This document shows positions 1 to 8,945 of a stretch of 64,000 nucleotides of DNA, in pieces. This DNA comes from Ruegeria lacuscaerulensis. GTDB taxonomy: Bacteria; Pseudomonadota; Alphaproteobacteria; Rhodobacterales; Rhodobacteraceae. Below the pieces are notes generated by a model that ran no database searches, was not told the DNA's origin, and was given only the letters and a program-made list of their open reading frames with translations. Every line of letters begins with the position of its first letter. Within the stretch, counting starts at the first letter, position 1. The DNA lies in assembly GCF_013031245.1 (NCBI RefSeq), contig NZ_WPZL01000004.1, positions 285,804-349,803 on the forward strand. The letters run 5' to 3'. Made by a program: the position numbers and the translations under genes.

Positions 1-1
1 G

Positions 2-139
2 GGTTATCTCGAAGACAGCTCGGTGGACGCGGTGCGCGAAGTGACCGAACTGATCGAGGCGCAGCGGGGATATGAGATGAACGCCAAGGTCATTTCCGCT
101 GTCGATCAGATGATGGGCGCAACGACACAGGTGCGGTGA
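2..139 (+). CDS. flgG: Flagellar distal rod protein FlgG, C-terminal end (partial)
   Basis: The window opens inside this gene; 45 codons and a TGA stop remain. The visible tail contains the motif IEAQRGYEMNAKVISAVDQM, the conserved C-terminal helix of rod and hook axial proteins, and matches FlgG better than FlgE or FlgF. FlgG builds the distal rod crossing the peptidoglycan and outer membrane. The flgA start overlaps the stop (TGATG), so the genes are translationally coupled in a flgG-flgA-flgH order. FlgF is a less likely alternative because only the tail is seen. Confidence 0.85.
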   Translation, partial: GYLEDSSVDAVREVTELIEAQRGYEMNAKVISAVDQMMGATTQVR

Positions 140-555
140 TGCGATTTCAGCTCCTATTAGTGGTTCTGCTGGGGCCGATTTCTGTTCAGGCTGAAATTGT
201 CGTGCCGACCCGCACTATTCGCGCCAAAGAGATCATCTCGGCGGGCGATCTTGAAATCAAAGCTCAGCAAGTGCCAGGCGCGGCCTCAAACCCTGATGTG
301 CTGATCGGGCAAGAAGCTCGCATCGCCCTGTACCCCGGGCGTCCTATTCGCGAAGGCGATGTTGGCCCCCCTGCATTGGTGAACCGAAACGACCTCGTTG
401 TTCTGGTTTTCGACCGCCGACCACTGTCGATCACGGCAGAGGGCCGTGCATTGGGCCGAGGCGCGGTCGGGGATCGTATTCGGGTGATGAACCTTGCATC
501 CCGCACGACTGTGACAGGCTTTATCCGGCCGGACGGCCAAATTGAGGTGAAATGA
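139..555 (+). CDS. flgA: Flagellar basal body P-ring formation protein FlgA
   Basis: A periplasmic chaperone for P-ring (FlgI) assembly. The product is 138 aa, starting at the ATG that overlaps the flgG stop; a GTG one codon upstream is also possible. It opens with a signal peptide of about 18 residues ending near SVQA. The rest is a C-terminal SAF-type region with the recognisable stretches YPGRPIREGDV and AEGRALGRGAVGDRIRVMN. It is much shorter than the enterobacterial protein of about 220 aa, lacking the N-terminal domain, as is usual in Rhodobacterales. It overlaps flgH by 4 bp. Confidence 0.9.
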   Translation: MRFQLLLVVLLGPISVQAEIVVPTRTIRAKEIISAGDLEIKAQQVPGAASNPDVLIGQEARIALYPGRPIREGDVGPPALVNRNDLVVLVFDRRPLSITAEGRALGRGAVGDRIRVMNLASRTTVTGFIRPDGQIEVK

Positions 556-1286
556 TGCCAAAATTTTCAAAGTCTCTGTTGTTTGCCGTTCTCGCTGTAT
601 CTGCCTGCGGGCGTGTGGATCATCTGGGAAAGCCACCCAGTTTCACACCGAATGAAGATTCTCCGGAACATGTCGCTATGCTATGGCCCGGCCTGCCCCT
701 GCACACGCATCCCCAGCGCAATGTCGACAGATCCTCGCTTTGGAGTGGAGGGCAACACTCGCTGCTGGGAGATCAGCGGGCGATCAAGAAAGGTGATATC
801 CTGACAGTGGTGATCGAACTGGACGAGAAAGCGGAAATCTCCAACGACACTGAGCGGTCCCGCTCGGGCTCGGAAAGCCTTGGCGTCGTAAGTTTGTTTG
901 GATTGCCGCAACGTGCCGCCGAGCACTTGCCGGACGGGGCATCGCTCGCGGATGCCGTTTCAATTGATTCCGCCTCGGAAAGCAGTGGCGAGGGGTCGGT
1001 GAAGCGCAAGGAAAAACTAACACTGCGAGTCGCCGCGACCGTGATTGACGTGTTGCCAAATGGCGTGCTGTCGATCGCGGGTTCGCAGGAATTGCGTGTC
1101 AATTTCGAACTGCGAGAGCTTTTGGTTACCGGTTATGTGCGGCCTCAGGATATTTCGCGCCAAAATGAGATCACTTATGACAAAATCGCCTCGGCGCGTG
1201 TGTCCTATGGCGGGCGCGGACAGATCACCGACGTGCAGCAACCCCGTTACGGCCAACAGATTCTGGATGCTGTGTTGCCATTCTGA
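552..1286 (+). CDS. flgH: Flagellar L-ring protein precursor FlgH
   Basis: An outer-membrane lipoprotein forming the L ring around the flagellar rod. It is 244 aa with a lipoprotein signal peptide and lipobox LAVSAC near residue 19. Family stretches are visible: SLWSGGQHSLLGDQRA, KKGDILTVVIELDEKAEI and the C-terminal NGVLSIAGSQELRVNFE plus RPQDISRQNEI. It begins inside the end of flgA (ATGA overlap) and is followed within 10 bp by a FliL-like gene, so flgG-flgA-flgH-fliL-like reads as one operon. Confidence 0.95.
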   Translation: MMPKFSKSLLFAVLAVSACGRVDHLGKPPSFTPNEDSPEHVAMLWPGLPLHTHPQRNVDRSSLWSGGQHSLLGDQRAIKKGDILTVVIELDEKAEISNDTERSRSGSESLGVVSLFGLPQRAAEHLPDGASLADAVSIDSASESSGEGSVKRKEKLTLRVAATVIDVLPNGVLSIAGSQELRVNFELRELLVTGYVRPQDISRQNEITYDKIASARVSYGGRGQITDVQQPRYGQQILDAVLPF

Positions 1287-1295
1287 GGTGTGGAC

Positions 1296-1817
1296 ATGAT
1301 GAAAATGCTGATACCCGTTGTTTTTCTTCTGGTCGGCCTTGGTGTCGGCATAGGTGCCGGAGTTGTTTTGTCGCCGTCCGCTGAGCCGAAAGAGGCTCTG
1401 GAACATGCCAAGTCCGGGGCCAAGCCGGAAAAGGCCGAAGATAAATCGGTCAAATCGAAATCAGACCTGGCCAAGAAGCAGGACAAGCAGGGTGAGTTTG
1501 AGTACCTGAAGCTGACCAAACAATTCGTCATTCCTGTCGTGACCTCAGACCGCATCGCGGCGCTGGTCACCATGTCCCTGAGTCTGGAAATCACTCCTGG
1601 CATGACCGAGGCCTTCTACGCGATAGAGCCAAAGCTGCGGGACGGTTTTTTGCAGGTCATGTTCGATCACGCCAACGCAGGCGGCTTCGACGGCGCGTTT
1701 ACCGAGTCTGACAACCTGGAGGTATTGCGCAAGGCTTTGTTGGAAGTGGCGCGCAAAGATCTGGGCGATGATGTTTCGCAGGTTTTGATCATGAGTGTCA
1801 GCCGCCAGGATACCTGA
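1296..1817 (+). CDS. FliL-like flagellar basal body-associated protein
   Basis: A 173-aa single-pass inner-membrane protein: residues about 5-25 are hydrophobic and Gly-rich (PVVFLLVGLGVGIGAG). A charged Lys/Glu linker follows, then a periplasmic domain of about 110 aa starting at YLKLTKQFVIPVV, with the FliL-like pattern of strands, LR..L and a C-terminal QVLIMSVSRQ. FliL proteins surround the stator and support motor torque. The ATG at 1296 is preferred because GAGGTG lies just upstream; GTG 1290 is possible. It follows flgH directly. The family call is by pattern and position. Confidence 0.7.
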   Translation: MMKMLIPVVFLLVGLGVGIGAGVVLSPSAEPKEALEHAKSGAKPEKAEDKSVKSKSDLAKKQDKQGEFEYLKLTKQFVIPVVTSDRIAALVTMSLSLEITPGMTEAFYAIEPKLRDGFLQVMFDHANAGGFDGAFTESDNLEVLRKALLEVARKDLGDDVSQVLIMSVSRQDT

Positions 1818-1848
1818 AACTGGCGGGTCCCAGGCGCACCGTGTCTGC

Positions 1849-2235
1849 TTAATGCGATAATCGTCTTTTGCTCAGCGCACGCAGACGCGCTTCTTTCTGG
1901 TTCTCGGATAAGCTAGCCACGGCTTGTTTGCGGCCAAATGTCAAACGCAGGGATTCCAGTGCTGACAGTTTCTGAGCCCGCAACCGGGCAAGTTCCATGT
2001 TCAATTGCCGACGCGTTGCCGACTCCCATCCATTCCATAGGACATCCGTGCCGGTAACACGGTACCCTTCTGCCGACGCGCTCTGCTGTCGGCACTGCCG
2101 TGCCTGCGCGTCCAGGCGGGCCAGTTGGTGCTGAACCCGGGCTTCCGCCTCGAGCAGAGGGCGCAAAGCGCTGTACTCCTTCTGGAACGCGGCCTCGGCA
2201 ACTTTTTCGAGATCGGGAATTTCAGCCTGTCTCAT
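1849..2235 (-). CDS. Small coiled-coil protein at the FliJ position of the flhA-fliR-flhB operon
   Basis: A 128-aa hydrophilic protein rich in Arg, Ala, Leu, Glu and Gln, predicted to be helical and coiled coil (LEAEARVQHQLARLDAQARQ). It has no signal peptide or membrane segment. Its ATG overlaps the flhB stop by 4 bp, so it is co-translated with the export-gate genes. Size, composition and context resemble FliJ, the export chaperone/stalk subunit, but similarity to characterised FliJ is too weak to assert. It converges on the fliL-like gene with 31 bp between stops and no obvious terminator. Confidence 0.65.
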   Translation of the reverse strand: MRQAEIPDLEKVAEAAFQKEYSALRPLLEAEARVQHQLARLDAQARQCRQQSASAEGYRVTGTDVLWNGWESATRRQLNMELARLRAQKLSALESLRLTFGRKQAVASLSENQKEARLRALSKRRLSH

Positions 2236-3320
2236 CTGATCTGACCTTTTGCCCGTTTGCGCATCGCCTCGGCAAACCGGATAGCGGCTGCAACGGGACG
2301 GTAGTGTTCTTCGGAGATTTCCTGCCCGATTTCGACCGTTGCGTGCAAAGCGCGTGCGGTCGGTGGATCGGAATGAATCGGGACACCGGCCTCGGCTGCG
2401 GCCGCGCGGATCGCTGCGGCCACTTCGTCCACGCCTTTGGCTACACAGACCGGGGCGGAACCTGCTGTTCTCGCCCATTTCAGCGCCACAGCGTAGTGGG
2501 TTGGATTGACGATTAGCACGTCTGCCGTCGGAACATCCGCCATCATCTGGTTCGAGGCGATATCCTGTGCACGCTGGCGGCGCTGTTGTTTGACGTGCGG
2601 GTCGCCCTCGGCGTCCTTGGTTTCATCTTGAATTTCTTTGCGCGACATCCGGTTTTTGCGCATGTGTTCGGAGTACTGCCAAAGGTAATCAACCGCGCCA
2701 ATCACCAGCGCCACAGCGATGACGATGAATAGAAAACGAAACAGCAAGTTCATCATCAACACCACGGATGACCGCGCTGGTGCCGTACTGGCGGACAGGA
2801 TTTCGCTCAGATTAGAGCGCAGGAACAGCGTCAGGCAGGTGCAGTAGATCGCCAGTTTCGCGAAGCTTTTTGCAAACTCGAACAGCCCGCCGCGCCCGAA
2901 TTTGTTTTTGGCGTTTGCGGGGATCGAGATACGCGACAGCTTTGGCTTCAGTTTGCTCGGCGCAAAGATCAGCGCGCGCTGCGCGATCAAGCTCAGCAGG
3001 ACGGCCGCAGCGGGCAATACAAACAATATCGCGGCGGACAAAAGCGCTGTTCTGAGCATCCCTCCTACCGGGTTGGCAGAAGGACCGTCCGTAAGCAGCG
3101 GCCCAATCTCGTCGGCCTGATCGATTAACACGACAAACAGGCTTCCCATATGCTGGACGCCGAATTGCCCGGCTGCAAACAAAGCGATGAGAAATCCGGA
3201 ATAGGCGGCAACAACAGAGAGGTCGTTAGATTTGGCTACCTCGCCTTTCTCCCGCGCCTTTTGAAGCTTCTGCGGTGTCGGCTCGTAGGATTTGTCGCTG
3301 TCGTCGTCCGGACCGCTCAT
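2232..3320 (-). CDS. flhB: Flagellar export switch protein FlhB
   Basis: The inner-membrane component of the flagellar type III export gate that switches substrate class through autocleavage. It is 362 aa: N-terminal cytoplasmic segment EPTPQKLQKAREKGEVAKS, four hydrophobic segments between about residues 35 and 215, then the cytoplasmic domain with the autocleavage motif NPTH at residues 272-275. The full C-terminal domain is present. It overlaps fliR upstream and the FliJ-like gene downstream by 4 bp each. Confidence 0.97.
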   Translation of the reverse strand: MSGPDDDSDKSYEPTPQKLQKAREKGEVAKSNDLSVVAAYSGFLIALFAAGQFGVQHMGSLFVVLIDQADEIGPLLTDGPSANPVGGMLRTALLSAAILFVLPAAAVLLSLIAQRALIFAPSKLKPKLSRISIPANAKNKFGRGGLFEFAKSFAKLAIYCTCLTLFLRSNLSEILSASTAPARSSVVLMMNLLFRFLFIVIAVALVIGAVDYLWQYSEHMRKNRMSRKEIQDETKDAEGDPHVKQQRRQRAQDIASNQMMADVPTADVLIVNPTHYAVALKWARTAGSAPVCVAKGVDEVAAAIRAAAAEAGVPIHSDPPTARALHATVEIGQEISEEHYRPVAAAIRFAEAMRKRAKGQIR

Positions 3321-4090
3321 CGTGTGCCCTCAAGCGGGTTGACCATGAAGGCGTTAAGGGCGTCGGACCAGACCGAGAGGATCAGAGGCGTGCCCGCGAA
3401 CAACAAAAACAGGCCTGCGAAAGTGATAGCCGGAGCACCAACGAAAGCGACCATCAACTGCGGCATCGCCCGGTTGATAACCCCAAGCGCGAGGTTGTAG
3501 ATCAGTGACGCTATGACGAAGGGCATGGCCAGCGTAAAAGCCAGTCCAAAGCTACGGGCAATTCGCTGCACCCCCCATTGCGACAGGTCAGGTGCCGCTG
3601 GGCGCGCGCCCATCGGAAACAGGGTGTAGCTGTGGATCAGAAATTGAGCCACGCGGATATGCAGACCAAGCAGCACGGCAAGGGTCAGTCCAGCCAGGGT
3701 CAGCAGATACCCCATTGCAGGGACCGGGTCGGCGGCCGCCGGACCCAGAATCTGGGACAATGACGTCGCCTGCGCAGCGATGGACCCTGCCGTTTGCAGC
3801 GCCAGCACGAACAGCCGCAGTGCCATGCCAAGGGCCACGCCAATCAGAACTTCCGTCAAAATCACGCGTGTCATCAAAGGCAGTCCGGGTTCAGCGAGCG
3901 GAACCTGCACTGCTGGGGAAACGATCAGCGTAAACGCCACCGCAATTCCAAGTTTGACGCGGGTGGGAATGCTGCGATCACCGAATGCGGGCAGCAATGA
4001 AACCATGGCTGAAACGCGCAAAAATACGGCAAAGAGCTGCAACAAACCTTCTCCCAACTGGGGCAGAAGTTCTGGTGGCAACGCGATCAT
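3317..4090 (-). CDS. fliR: Flagellar export gate protein FliR
   Basis: A polytopic inner-membrane protein of the type III export gate (the FliP-FliQ-FliR pore). It is 257 aa with about six hydrophobic segments; the N-terminus LLQLFAVFLRVSAMVSLLPA and the segment FVIASLIYNLALGVINRAMP are typical of FliR. Its start overlaps the flhA stop and its stop overlaps the flhB start, giving the common flhA-fliR-flhB order. No irregularities are seen. Confidence 0.96.
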   Translation of the reverse strand: MIALPPELLPQLGEGLLQLFAVFLRVSAMVSLLPAFGDRSIPTRVKLGIAVAFTLIVSPAVQVPLAEPGLPLMTRVILTEVLIGVALGMALRLFVLALQTAGSIAAQATSLSQILGPAAADPVPAMGYLLTLAGLTLAVLLGLHIRVAQFLIHSYTLFPMGARPAAPDLSQWGVQRIARSFGLAFTLAMPFVIASLIYNLALGVINRAMPQLMVAFVGAPAITFAGLFLLFAGTPLILSVWSDALNAFMVNPLEGTR

Positions 4091-6174
4091 GCAGGGACCG
4101 TTCCTACCAGAGCCGGGCGCGCCTCAAGCCCGATTTCCTCGAATGACAGAACCGGGTTGGCAATGCCGCGCGCGTGCATGATCGTTCGCAGCAGTCGGCG
4201 TCTCCGGGTCGATGTGACCACGGCGGGAAACAGCCCGCGATCGGCGGAGTGCGCCACGCTGTCGACCACCCCATCGGCCAGCTTGTTGAACAGGTTCGGC
4301 GGCAGCGCGACGTCCAGCCCGGCGCTGGGCGCGTCGATCTGATACGTGGTGAAGGTGTCTTCCCATTCCGGGGCGAGCTGGATCAGAGGGATTGAACCGT
4401 CCTCACGCTTCATCTCAGAGACTAGTTGGAAGCCCATCCGTTGTCGCACCAGCTCGCATATGCCCTCGGGTTGGGTCGTTGTCAGGCGCGCCTCGGCCAC
4501 GCTTTCCAGGATCAGGGCCATGTTGCGGATTGAGACCCTCTCATCCAGGAGCAGGCGCAGCACCGCGTGCAACGTGTCGATCGGGACCTTGTCGGGGATC
4601 AGCTCGTCCAGCAGCTTGCGGTTGGCTTCGGCCCGGACCGGATCGCTGAGGCGGGTCATTTCGGACAACAGGCGGCGAAGAGATTTCAATGTCAGCAGGC
4701 GCGAGAAGTTCTGTTTGATGATCTCAAGCAGGTGCGTGGCCAAAATCTCGGGTGGAGAAACAATGGTGGCACCGCCCAACGCCGCGGCTTCCTGATCCTT
4801 GGGCAGGATCCATCGGGCGGGTGCACCGTAGACCGGCTCGGTCACATCATTGCCCTCGGGCAGTGTGTCGTGGCCGTCCTGCACCAGTGCCAGCACCAGA
4901 TCCGGGTTCAAGACGCCGCGTGCCTGTTCGACGCCCTGCACTTTGACCACATAAGTGCCCATGGGCAGATCGGCGCGGTCGGTCAGGCGGATTTCGGGCA
5001 GGATCAGGCCAAAGCTCGAGGCGACATAAGTTCGCATATTGGCGATCCGCGCATCCAGGCCGGTGCCGGGATTCAGAACCATGCTGACCAGATCCGGTGC
5101 AAACTCCAGATGAACATCATCCAAATCCAGAATGTCCCCGATGGCTTGGGTAACCGGTGTCTCGTCCTGTGAATTCTGGGTGAGCGCCGTGGCCTCTTCG
5201 GCCTTTTGTTTGCGTTGAACGCTGTAGGCCGTATAGCCAAGCACGCCCGCGCCCAGGATGAAGGGCAGGAACGGCAGACCGGGGACCAGCGCGAACAGCA
5301 TCATCAGGACGGCAACCGTTCCCAGCGCGGCCGGGTGCCGTCCCAGCTGCGAGAATATGGCATTGTCTGTCGCCCCTTGCGTGCCGCCCCGCGCCAGCAG
5401 CAGGGCTGATGCGATCGAGATGATCACCGCAGGAATTTGCGACACCAGCCCGTCACCGACGGTCAGGATGGCATAGGTCTCAAACGCTGCGGAAATAGGC
5501 ATCCCGTGCACGATCACGCCCATGATCAGACCCATCACGAGGTTCAGCAGCGTGATCAGCAGTCCGGCCACCGCATCGCCTTTGACGAATTTCGATGCCC
5601 CATCAAGCGAGCCGAAGAAGGTGGTTTCCTGCTGTTCGCGCTCGCGCCGTTCCTTGGCTTGCTGGTGATCAATGGCTCCGGCGGACATGTCGCTGTCGAT
5701 GGCCAGCTGTTTGCCGGGCATCCCGTCCAGTGCGAACCGCGCGCCAACCTCGGCCATGCGCGCGGCGCCCTTGGTGATAACCATGAAATTCACGATCAGC
5801 AGGACGCCGAACACCACCAGCCCGAGAAAGATGCTGCCGCCCATGACAAAATCGGCAAAGCCTTCGATCACGTCTCCGGCGGCATTTGGCCCAGTGTGGC
5901 CCTGTCCGATGATCAGTTTGGTCGAGGACACGTTCAGCGACAGCCGCAGCATTAGTGAGGCCAGCAAAATCGTCGGGAAGGATGAGAAATCCAGCGGCCG
6001 CTCGATAAACAGGGTCAGTGTGAAGATCAGGATCGCCAGCGCAAATGATGCTGCAAGGCCCACGTCCAGAACCCAGGCGGGCATTGGCAGGATCATCATC
6101 ACGATGACTGTCATCAACGCCAGCGCCAGCAGAACGGTAGGGGAAAACAGGGAACGGGCGTCGATCTTGGGCAC
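4087..6174 (-). CDS. flhA: Flagellar biosynthesis protein FlhA
   Basis: The largest export-gate subunit, forming a nonameric ring that docks chaperone-substrate complexes and couples proton flow to export. It is 695 aa: an N-terminal membrane half (to about residue 325) with the conserved cytoplasmic loop KGAARMAEVGARFALDGMPG, then a soluble C-terminal half. The length matches the family. It is the first gene of the minus-strand flhA-fliR-flhB-fliJ-like operon, with a lytic transglycosylase gene 9 bp upstream in the same direction. Confidence 0.97.
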   Translation of the reverse strand: MPKIDARSLFSPTVLLALALMTVIVMMILPMPAWVLDVGLAASFALAILIFTLTLFIERPLDFSSFPTILLASLMLRLSLNVSSTKLIIGQGHTGPNAAGDVIEGFADFVMGGSIFLGLVVFGVLLIVNFMVITKGAARMAEVGARFALDGMPGKQLAIDSDMSAGAIDHQQAKERREREQQETTFFGSLDGASKFVKGDAVAGLLITLLNLVMGLIMGVIVHGMPISAAFETYAILTVGDGLVSQIPAVIISIASALLLARGGTQGATDNAIFSQLGRHPAALGTVAVLMMLFALVPGLPFLPFILGAGVLGYTAYSVQRKQKAEEATALTQNSQDETPVTQAIGDILDLDDVHLEFAPDLVSMVLNPGTGLDARIANMRTYVASSFGLILPEIRLTDRADLPMGTYVVKVQGVEQARGVLNPDLVLALVQDGHDTLPEGNDVTEPVYGAPARWILPKDQEAAALGGATIVSPPEILATHLLEIIKQNFSRLLTLKSLRRLLSEMTRLSDPVRAEANRKLLDELIPDKVPIDTLHAVLRLLLDERVSIRNMALILESVAEARLTTTQPEGICELVRQRMGFQLVSEMKREDGSIPLIQLAPEWEDTFTTYQIDAPSAGLDVALPPNLFNKLADGVVDSVAHSADRGLFPAVVTSTRRRRLLRTIMHARGIANPVLSFEEIGLEARPALVGTVPA

Positions 6175-6183
6175 ACAGAGCTC

Positions 6184-6879
6184 CTAGTTGAAGGGGATAA
6201 AGGCACTGGCCGTGCCCGAGTGCGGAACCAGTGATCCCAGCGCGCTGGGACCGGGACGCTGGGTATGAACAGGGATCAGAGGGGCCGCAGCGGTAGTGAA
6301 CGGGTCGCGTGCGACCCGTTCCGGTGTGGCAGGCAGGTCCTGATCCAACCGGGCCAGAACTTTCTCAAAACGACCGGAATAGGCATTCGCCAGTGAAGGC
6401 GTGCGGGAATGGTAGGCCCCCACGGCGGCGTGCCATGATCCTAGTTCGGCATACAGGTCTTTCAGGAACCGGGCCGCGTAGGCTGCGTTTTCATCCGGGT
6501 CGAACATGGCGCCAATGGATCGGAACGCCTTGCCGTGCCAACGGTAATTGATCTGGAAACAGCCGATGTCAAAACTGCGTTTACCCGACCTGAAAATGTT
6601 GAATACATAGGATTTTGCTTCCAACTCGGAACTGAACCAATATCCTTGTCCCTCCACGTTGATGGCCCAGGGCCAGGGCTCCAGCCGTCCATCCCTGATC
6701 CGCCCCGTTTCCACCCGCGCGATTGCGCGAAGAACATCCAGCGGCACGCCTTCGGACTGGGCGGCACGTGCGGCGGCGGTGTCGCAGATACCGGCTGTCC
6801 GGTCATCGGGCAAGGCGAAACCCCGTTGCGCCGCAAGCAGTGCAATGAAACTCAGTGCAAGAAACAATCGATTGGGCAT
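6184..6879 (-). CDS. Periplasmic lytic transglycosylase (SLT family, SltF-like)
   Basis: A 231-aa exported protein with a signal peptide of about 22 residues, followed by a single SLT/lysozyme-like domain. The catalytic Glu sits in AIARVETGR, and the family motif GCFQINYRWHG and later AVGAYHSRTP are present. It would cleave peptidoglycan glycan strands. It lies 9 bp upstream of flhA on the same strand. In Rhodobacter sphaeroides the flagellar-rod enzyme SltF does this job, because FlgJ there lacks a muramidase domain; an equivalent role here is inferred from context. Confidence 0.88.
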   Translation of the reverse strand: MPNRLFLALSFIALLAAQRGFALPDDRTAGICDTAAARAAQSEGVPLDVLRAIARVETGRIRDGRLEPWPWAINVEGQGYWFSSELEAKSYVFNIFRSGKRSFDIGCFQINYRWHGKAFRSIGAMFDPDENAAYAARFLKDLYAELGSWHAAVGAYHSRTPSLANAYSGRFEKVLARLDQDLPATPERVARDPFTTAAAPLIPVHTQRPGPSALGSLVPHSGTASAFIPFN

Positions 6880-6952
6880 TCTGCCGGTCCGGGATTCTGA
6901 TCAGTCCCGGCCAAGCTAGGCGCGCTTCGGTTTACATAGGGTTATCAGCCAC

Positions 6953-7381
6953 TCAGATTCGATCAATCCGACGGCCGAACACAACGCTGGTATTGGTGCG
7001 CAGAACGCCGGGGATTTTGGCCAGTTCGTCGACCAGAATGTCCAGATCCTCGATTCTTGGCGCCTCGGCGGACAGCAGCAGGTCGAACTCGCCATTGATC
7101 GACAGGCACAGTTTGACCTCGGGGTAAGCCTCAAGCCGTTTTATGATCCGTGTCGTCTCTTTTTGCTGCACCTCCAGCAGGACGACGACCTGAACGCGGG
7201 GGGCGTCCTCGGGGCTTTTCAGAACCACCGAATAGCCGGCGATCACGCCACGCTCTTCCATCCGTTTGATGCGCTCAATCACGGTAGTCCGGGCCACGCC
7301 CAGTTTCGCGGCGATCTTGGTGGTCGATTCGCGGGCGTTGTGTTGCAGGGCGGCGATGATGCGGCGGTCAAGCTGATCCAT
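6953..7381 (-). CDS. Lrp/AsnC family transcriptional regulator
   Basis: A 142-aa regulator: an N-terminal winged helix-turn-helix (MDQLDRRIIAALQHNARES, then KLGVARTTVIERIKRME) and a C-terminal RAM ligand-sensing domain (LCLSINGEFDLLL). The ATG at 7381 is chosen because family members begin at this LDRRI motif; a TTG at 7420 would add 13 atypical residues. It follows the MFS transporter gene by 35 bp in the same direction, so it may share that transcript. The effector is unknown. Confidence 0.9.
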   Translation of the reverse strand: MDQLDRRIIAALQHNARESTTKIAAKLGVARTTVIERIKRMEERGVIAGYSVVLKSPEDAPRVQVVVLLEVQQKETTRIIKRLEAYPEVKLCLSINGEFDLLLSAEAPRIEDLDILVDELAKIPGVLRTNTSVVFGRRIDRI

Positions 7382-7416
7382 GATAGTCAAGGTGTAGAGC
7401 AGATTGACGGGGGGGC

Positions 7417-8649
7417 TCAAGACGTGTCAGCGCGTTCTTTTGCAACAGCTTTCTGATCGAAGCGCGGCCAGATGAGTAATGCTGCAACCAGTCCGGGCAC
7501 AGCGGCGAGTGTCATCCAGGCAAGTGTTGCCGCCGTGCTTGTTGTCGTCATGATCCAGCCAGCCATTGGATACAGAACCAGCCAGCAGGCGTGGGACAGT
7601 GTGAACTGAGCGGCGAATACCGCCGGTCGATCCTCGGGCAGGGCCGACCGGGTCAGCAGGCGGCCCGAGGGCGTCAGGATTGCGGAATATCCAAATCCGA
7701 TGCAGGCCCAGAGCACCGTAAGGCCGGTCAGCGATATAGGAGAAACCGCGAACAGGCCGCCGGACACACCCATAGCAAAGGTTCCGAAAACCGCTCCGGT
7801 TAACATGACACTGCGGTCCTTGTACCTGTCCAGAAGGGACGGCAACGCGAATGCGGCCAGCATGGAACCGCCGCCAAACCCGGCCAGCGCGATGGCAACT
7901 GCGCTTTCCGACAGACCCAGGTTGGCGCGCACGATGACAACGGTGTTTACGATGATCATCGCGCTCAACGCGGCGGCCGTCCATGTGAGTGCGAGCAGGC
8001 CGCGCAAACGGGGTGTGCCCAGATAGATGCGGATACCGCGTGTCGTGCGATCATATACTCCCCGGCGATGTGCCGGTTTGGGCGAGGGTAGGGCAACCGA
8101 TATCACCAGCAGGGACGAACCGAGGAATCCCAGGCTGGTACCCCAAAACAAGCTGTCGAAGCTGACAAACAGCAACAACGAAGCGGCCAACATCGGGCTG
8201 ATCAGGCTTTCCATGTCATAGGCAAGCCGCGAAAGAGACAGGGCCTTGGTGTAGTCCTGCTCGTCGGTCAAGACATCCGGAACGGTGGCCTGAAAAGCCG
8301 GGGTAAACCCGGCCGAGGCCGATTGGAGAACAAAGATCAGGACGTAGACCTGCCAGATCTCGGTCACGAAGGGCAGACAAGCCGCCACGATTGCGCGGAT
8401 CAGATCCAGCACTACAAGCATCCTGCGCCGGTCAAGCCGTTCTGCGAATGCTGCAGCTATCGGTGCTATGAGCACATAGGCCACCATCTTGATCGTCAGT
8501 GCCGTGCCCAGAACCAGCCCTGCAGCGTCGCCGGCCAATTCATAAGCCAGCAAACCCAGCGCAACGGTTGCCAGACCGGTTCCGGTCAGTGCCACGACCT
8601 GAGCGGCCAGCAAATGGCGGTATACGCGATTTTGCAGGACGCTCAGCAT
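7417..8649 (-). CDS. MFS transporter, NreB-like candidate metal/drug exporter
   Basis: A 410-aa major facilitator protein with about 12 hydrophobic segments and the loop-2 motif AAFAERLDRRRML. The stretch TPAFQATVPDVLTDEQDYTK resembles MFS exporters that sit next to CsoR/RcnR-type regulators, including NreB nickel exporters; this is recalled, not searched. Its start lies 3 bp after the stop of the CsoR-like gene, so the regulator and transporter are almost certainly cotranscribed. Metal efflux is the simplest inference, with the ion undetermined. Confidence 0.8.
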   Translation of the reverse strand: MLSVLQNRVYRHLLAAQVVALTGTGLATVALGLLAYELAGDAAGLVLGTALTIKMVAYVLIAPIAAAFAERLDRRRMLVVLDLIRAIVAACLPFVTEIWQVYVLIFVLQSASAGFTPAFQATVPDVLTDEQDYTKALSLSRLAYDMESLISPMLAASLLLFVSFDSLFWGTSLGFLGSSLLVISVALPSPKPAHRRGVYDRTTRGIRIYLGTPRLRGLLALTWTAAALSAMIIVNTVVIVRANLGLSESAVAIALAGFGGGSMLAAFALPSLLDRYKDRSVMLTGAVFGTFAMGVSGGLFAVSPISLTGLTVLWACIGFGYSAILTPSGRLLTRSALPEDRPAVFAAQFTLSHACWLVLYPMAGWIMTTTSTAATLAWMTLAAVPGLVAALLIWPRFDQKAVAKERADTS

Positions 8650-8652
8650 GAC

Positions 8653-8916
8653 TCACAGATACTTGGTGATGGCTTTGAAGTCTTCGATGTCGCTCCGGTC
8701 ATCTTCGGCCACAGGTGACAGGCAATGATCGATGTGATCGTGAATCAAAACCCGTTTGGCGTTGGTGATCGCCTTTTCAACGGCAAAAAGCTGCTGGGCA
8801 ATGTCGGTACAGGGTGCCTGGTCATCCAGCATTTCAATGACTTTCGCCAAGTGGCCATGCGCTCTTTTGAGGCGCGCTTTGATCTGCGGATGGGATTCGT
8901 GGATGGGCTGTGTCAT
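8653..8916 (-). CDS. CsoR/RcnR-family metal-sensing repressor
   Basis: An 87-aa all-helical repressor (DUF156 fold). Aligning by eye places ligands at Cys36 (QAPCTDI), His61 and Cys65 (IHDHIDHC). Cys36-His61-Cys65 is the Cu(I)-binding set of CsoR; RcnR has His at the last position and FrmR lacks it. The protein should repress itself and the following MFS gene until metal binds. A 19-bp palindrome lies immediately upstream. The copper assignment is from residues only; other thiophilic ions or formaldehyde are not excluded. Confidence 0.85.
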   Translation of the reverse strand: MTQPIHESHPQIKARLKRAHGHLAKVIEMLDDQAPCTDIAQQLFAVEKAITNAKRVLIHDHIDHCLSPVAEDDRSDIEDFKAITKYL

Positions 8917-8926
8917 GCTATATCCC

Positions 8927-8945
8927 TATCCTCCCCATGAGGATA
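8927..8945. promoter_or_regulatory. Candidate operator of the CsoR-like repressor
   Basis: A perfect inverted repeat TATCCTC-N5-GAGGATA centred 20 bp upstream of the repressor start codon, with a C-tract in the middle. CsoR/RcnR proteins recognise G/C tracts flanked by A/T-rich inverted arms, so this fits an autoregulatory operator for the repressor-MFS operon. A second half-like TATCCC lies just inside it. Confidence 0.65.
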
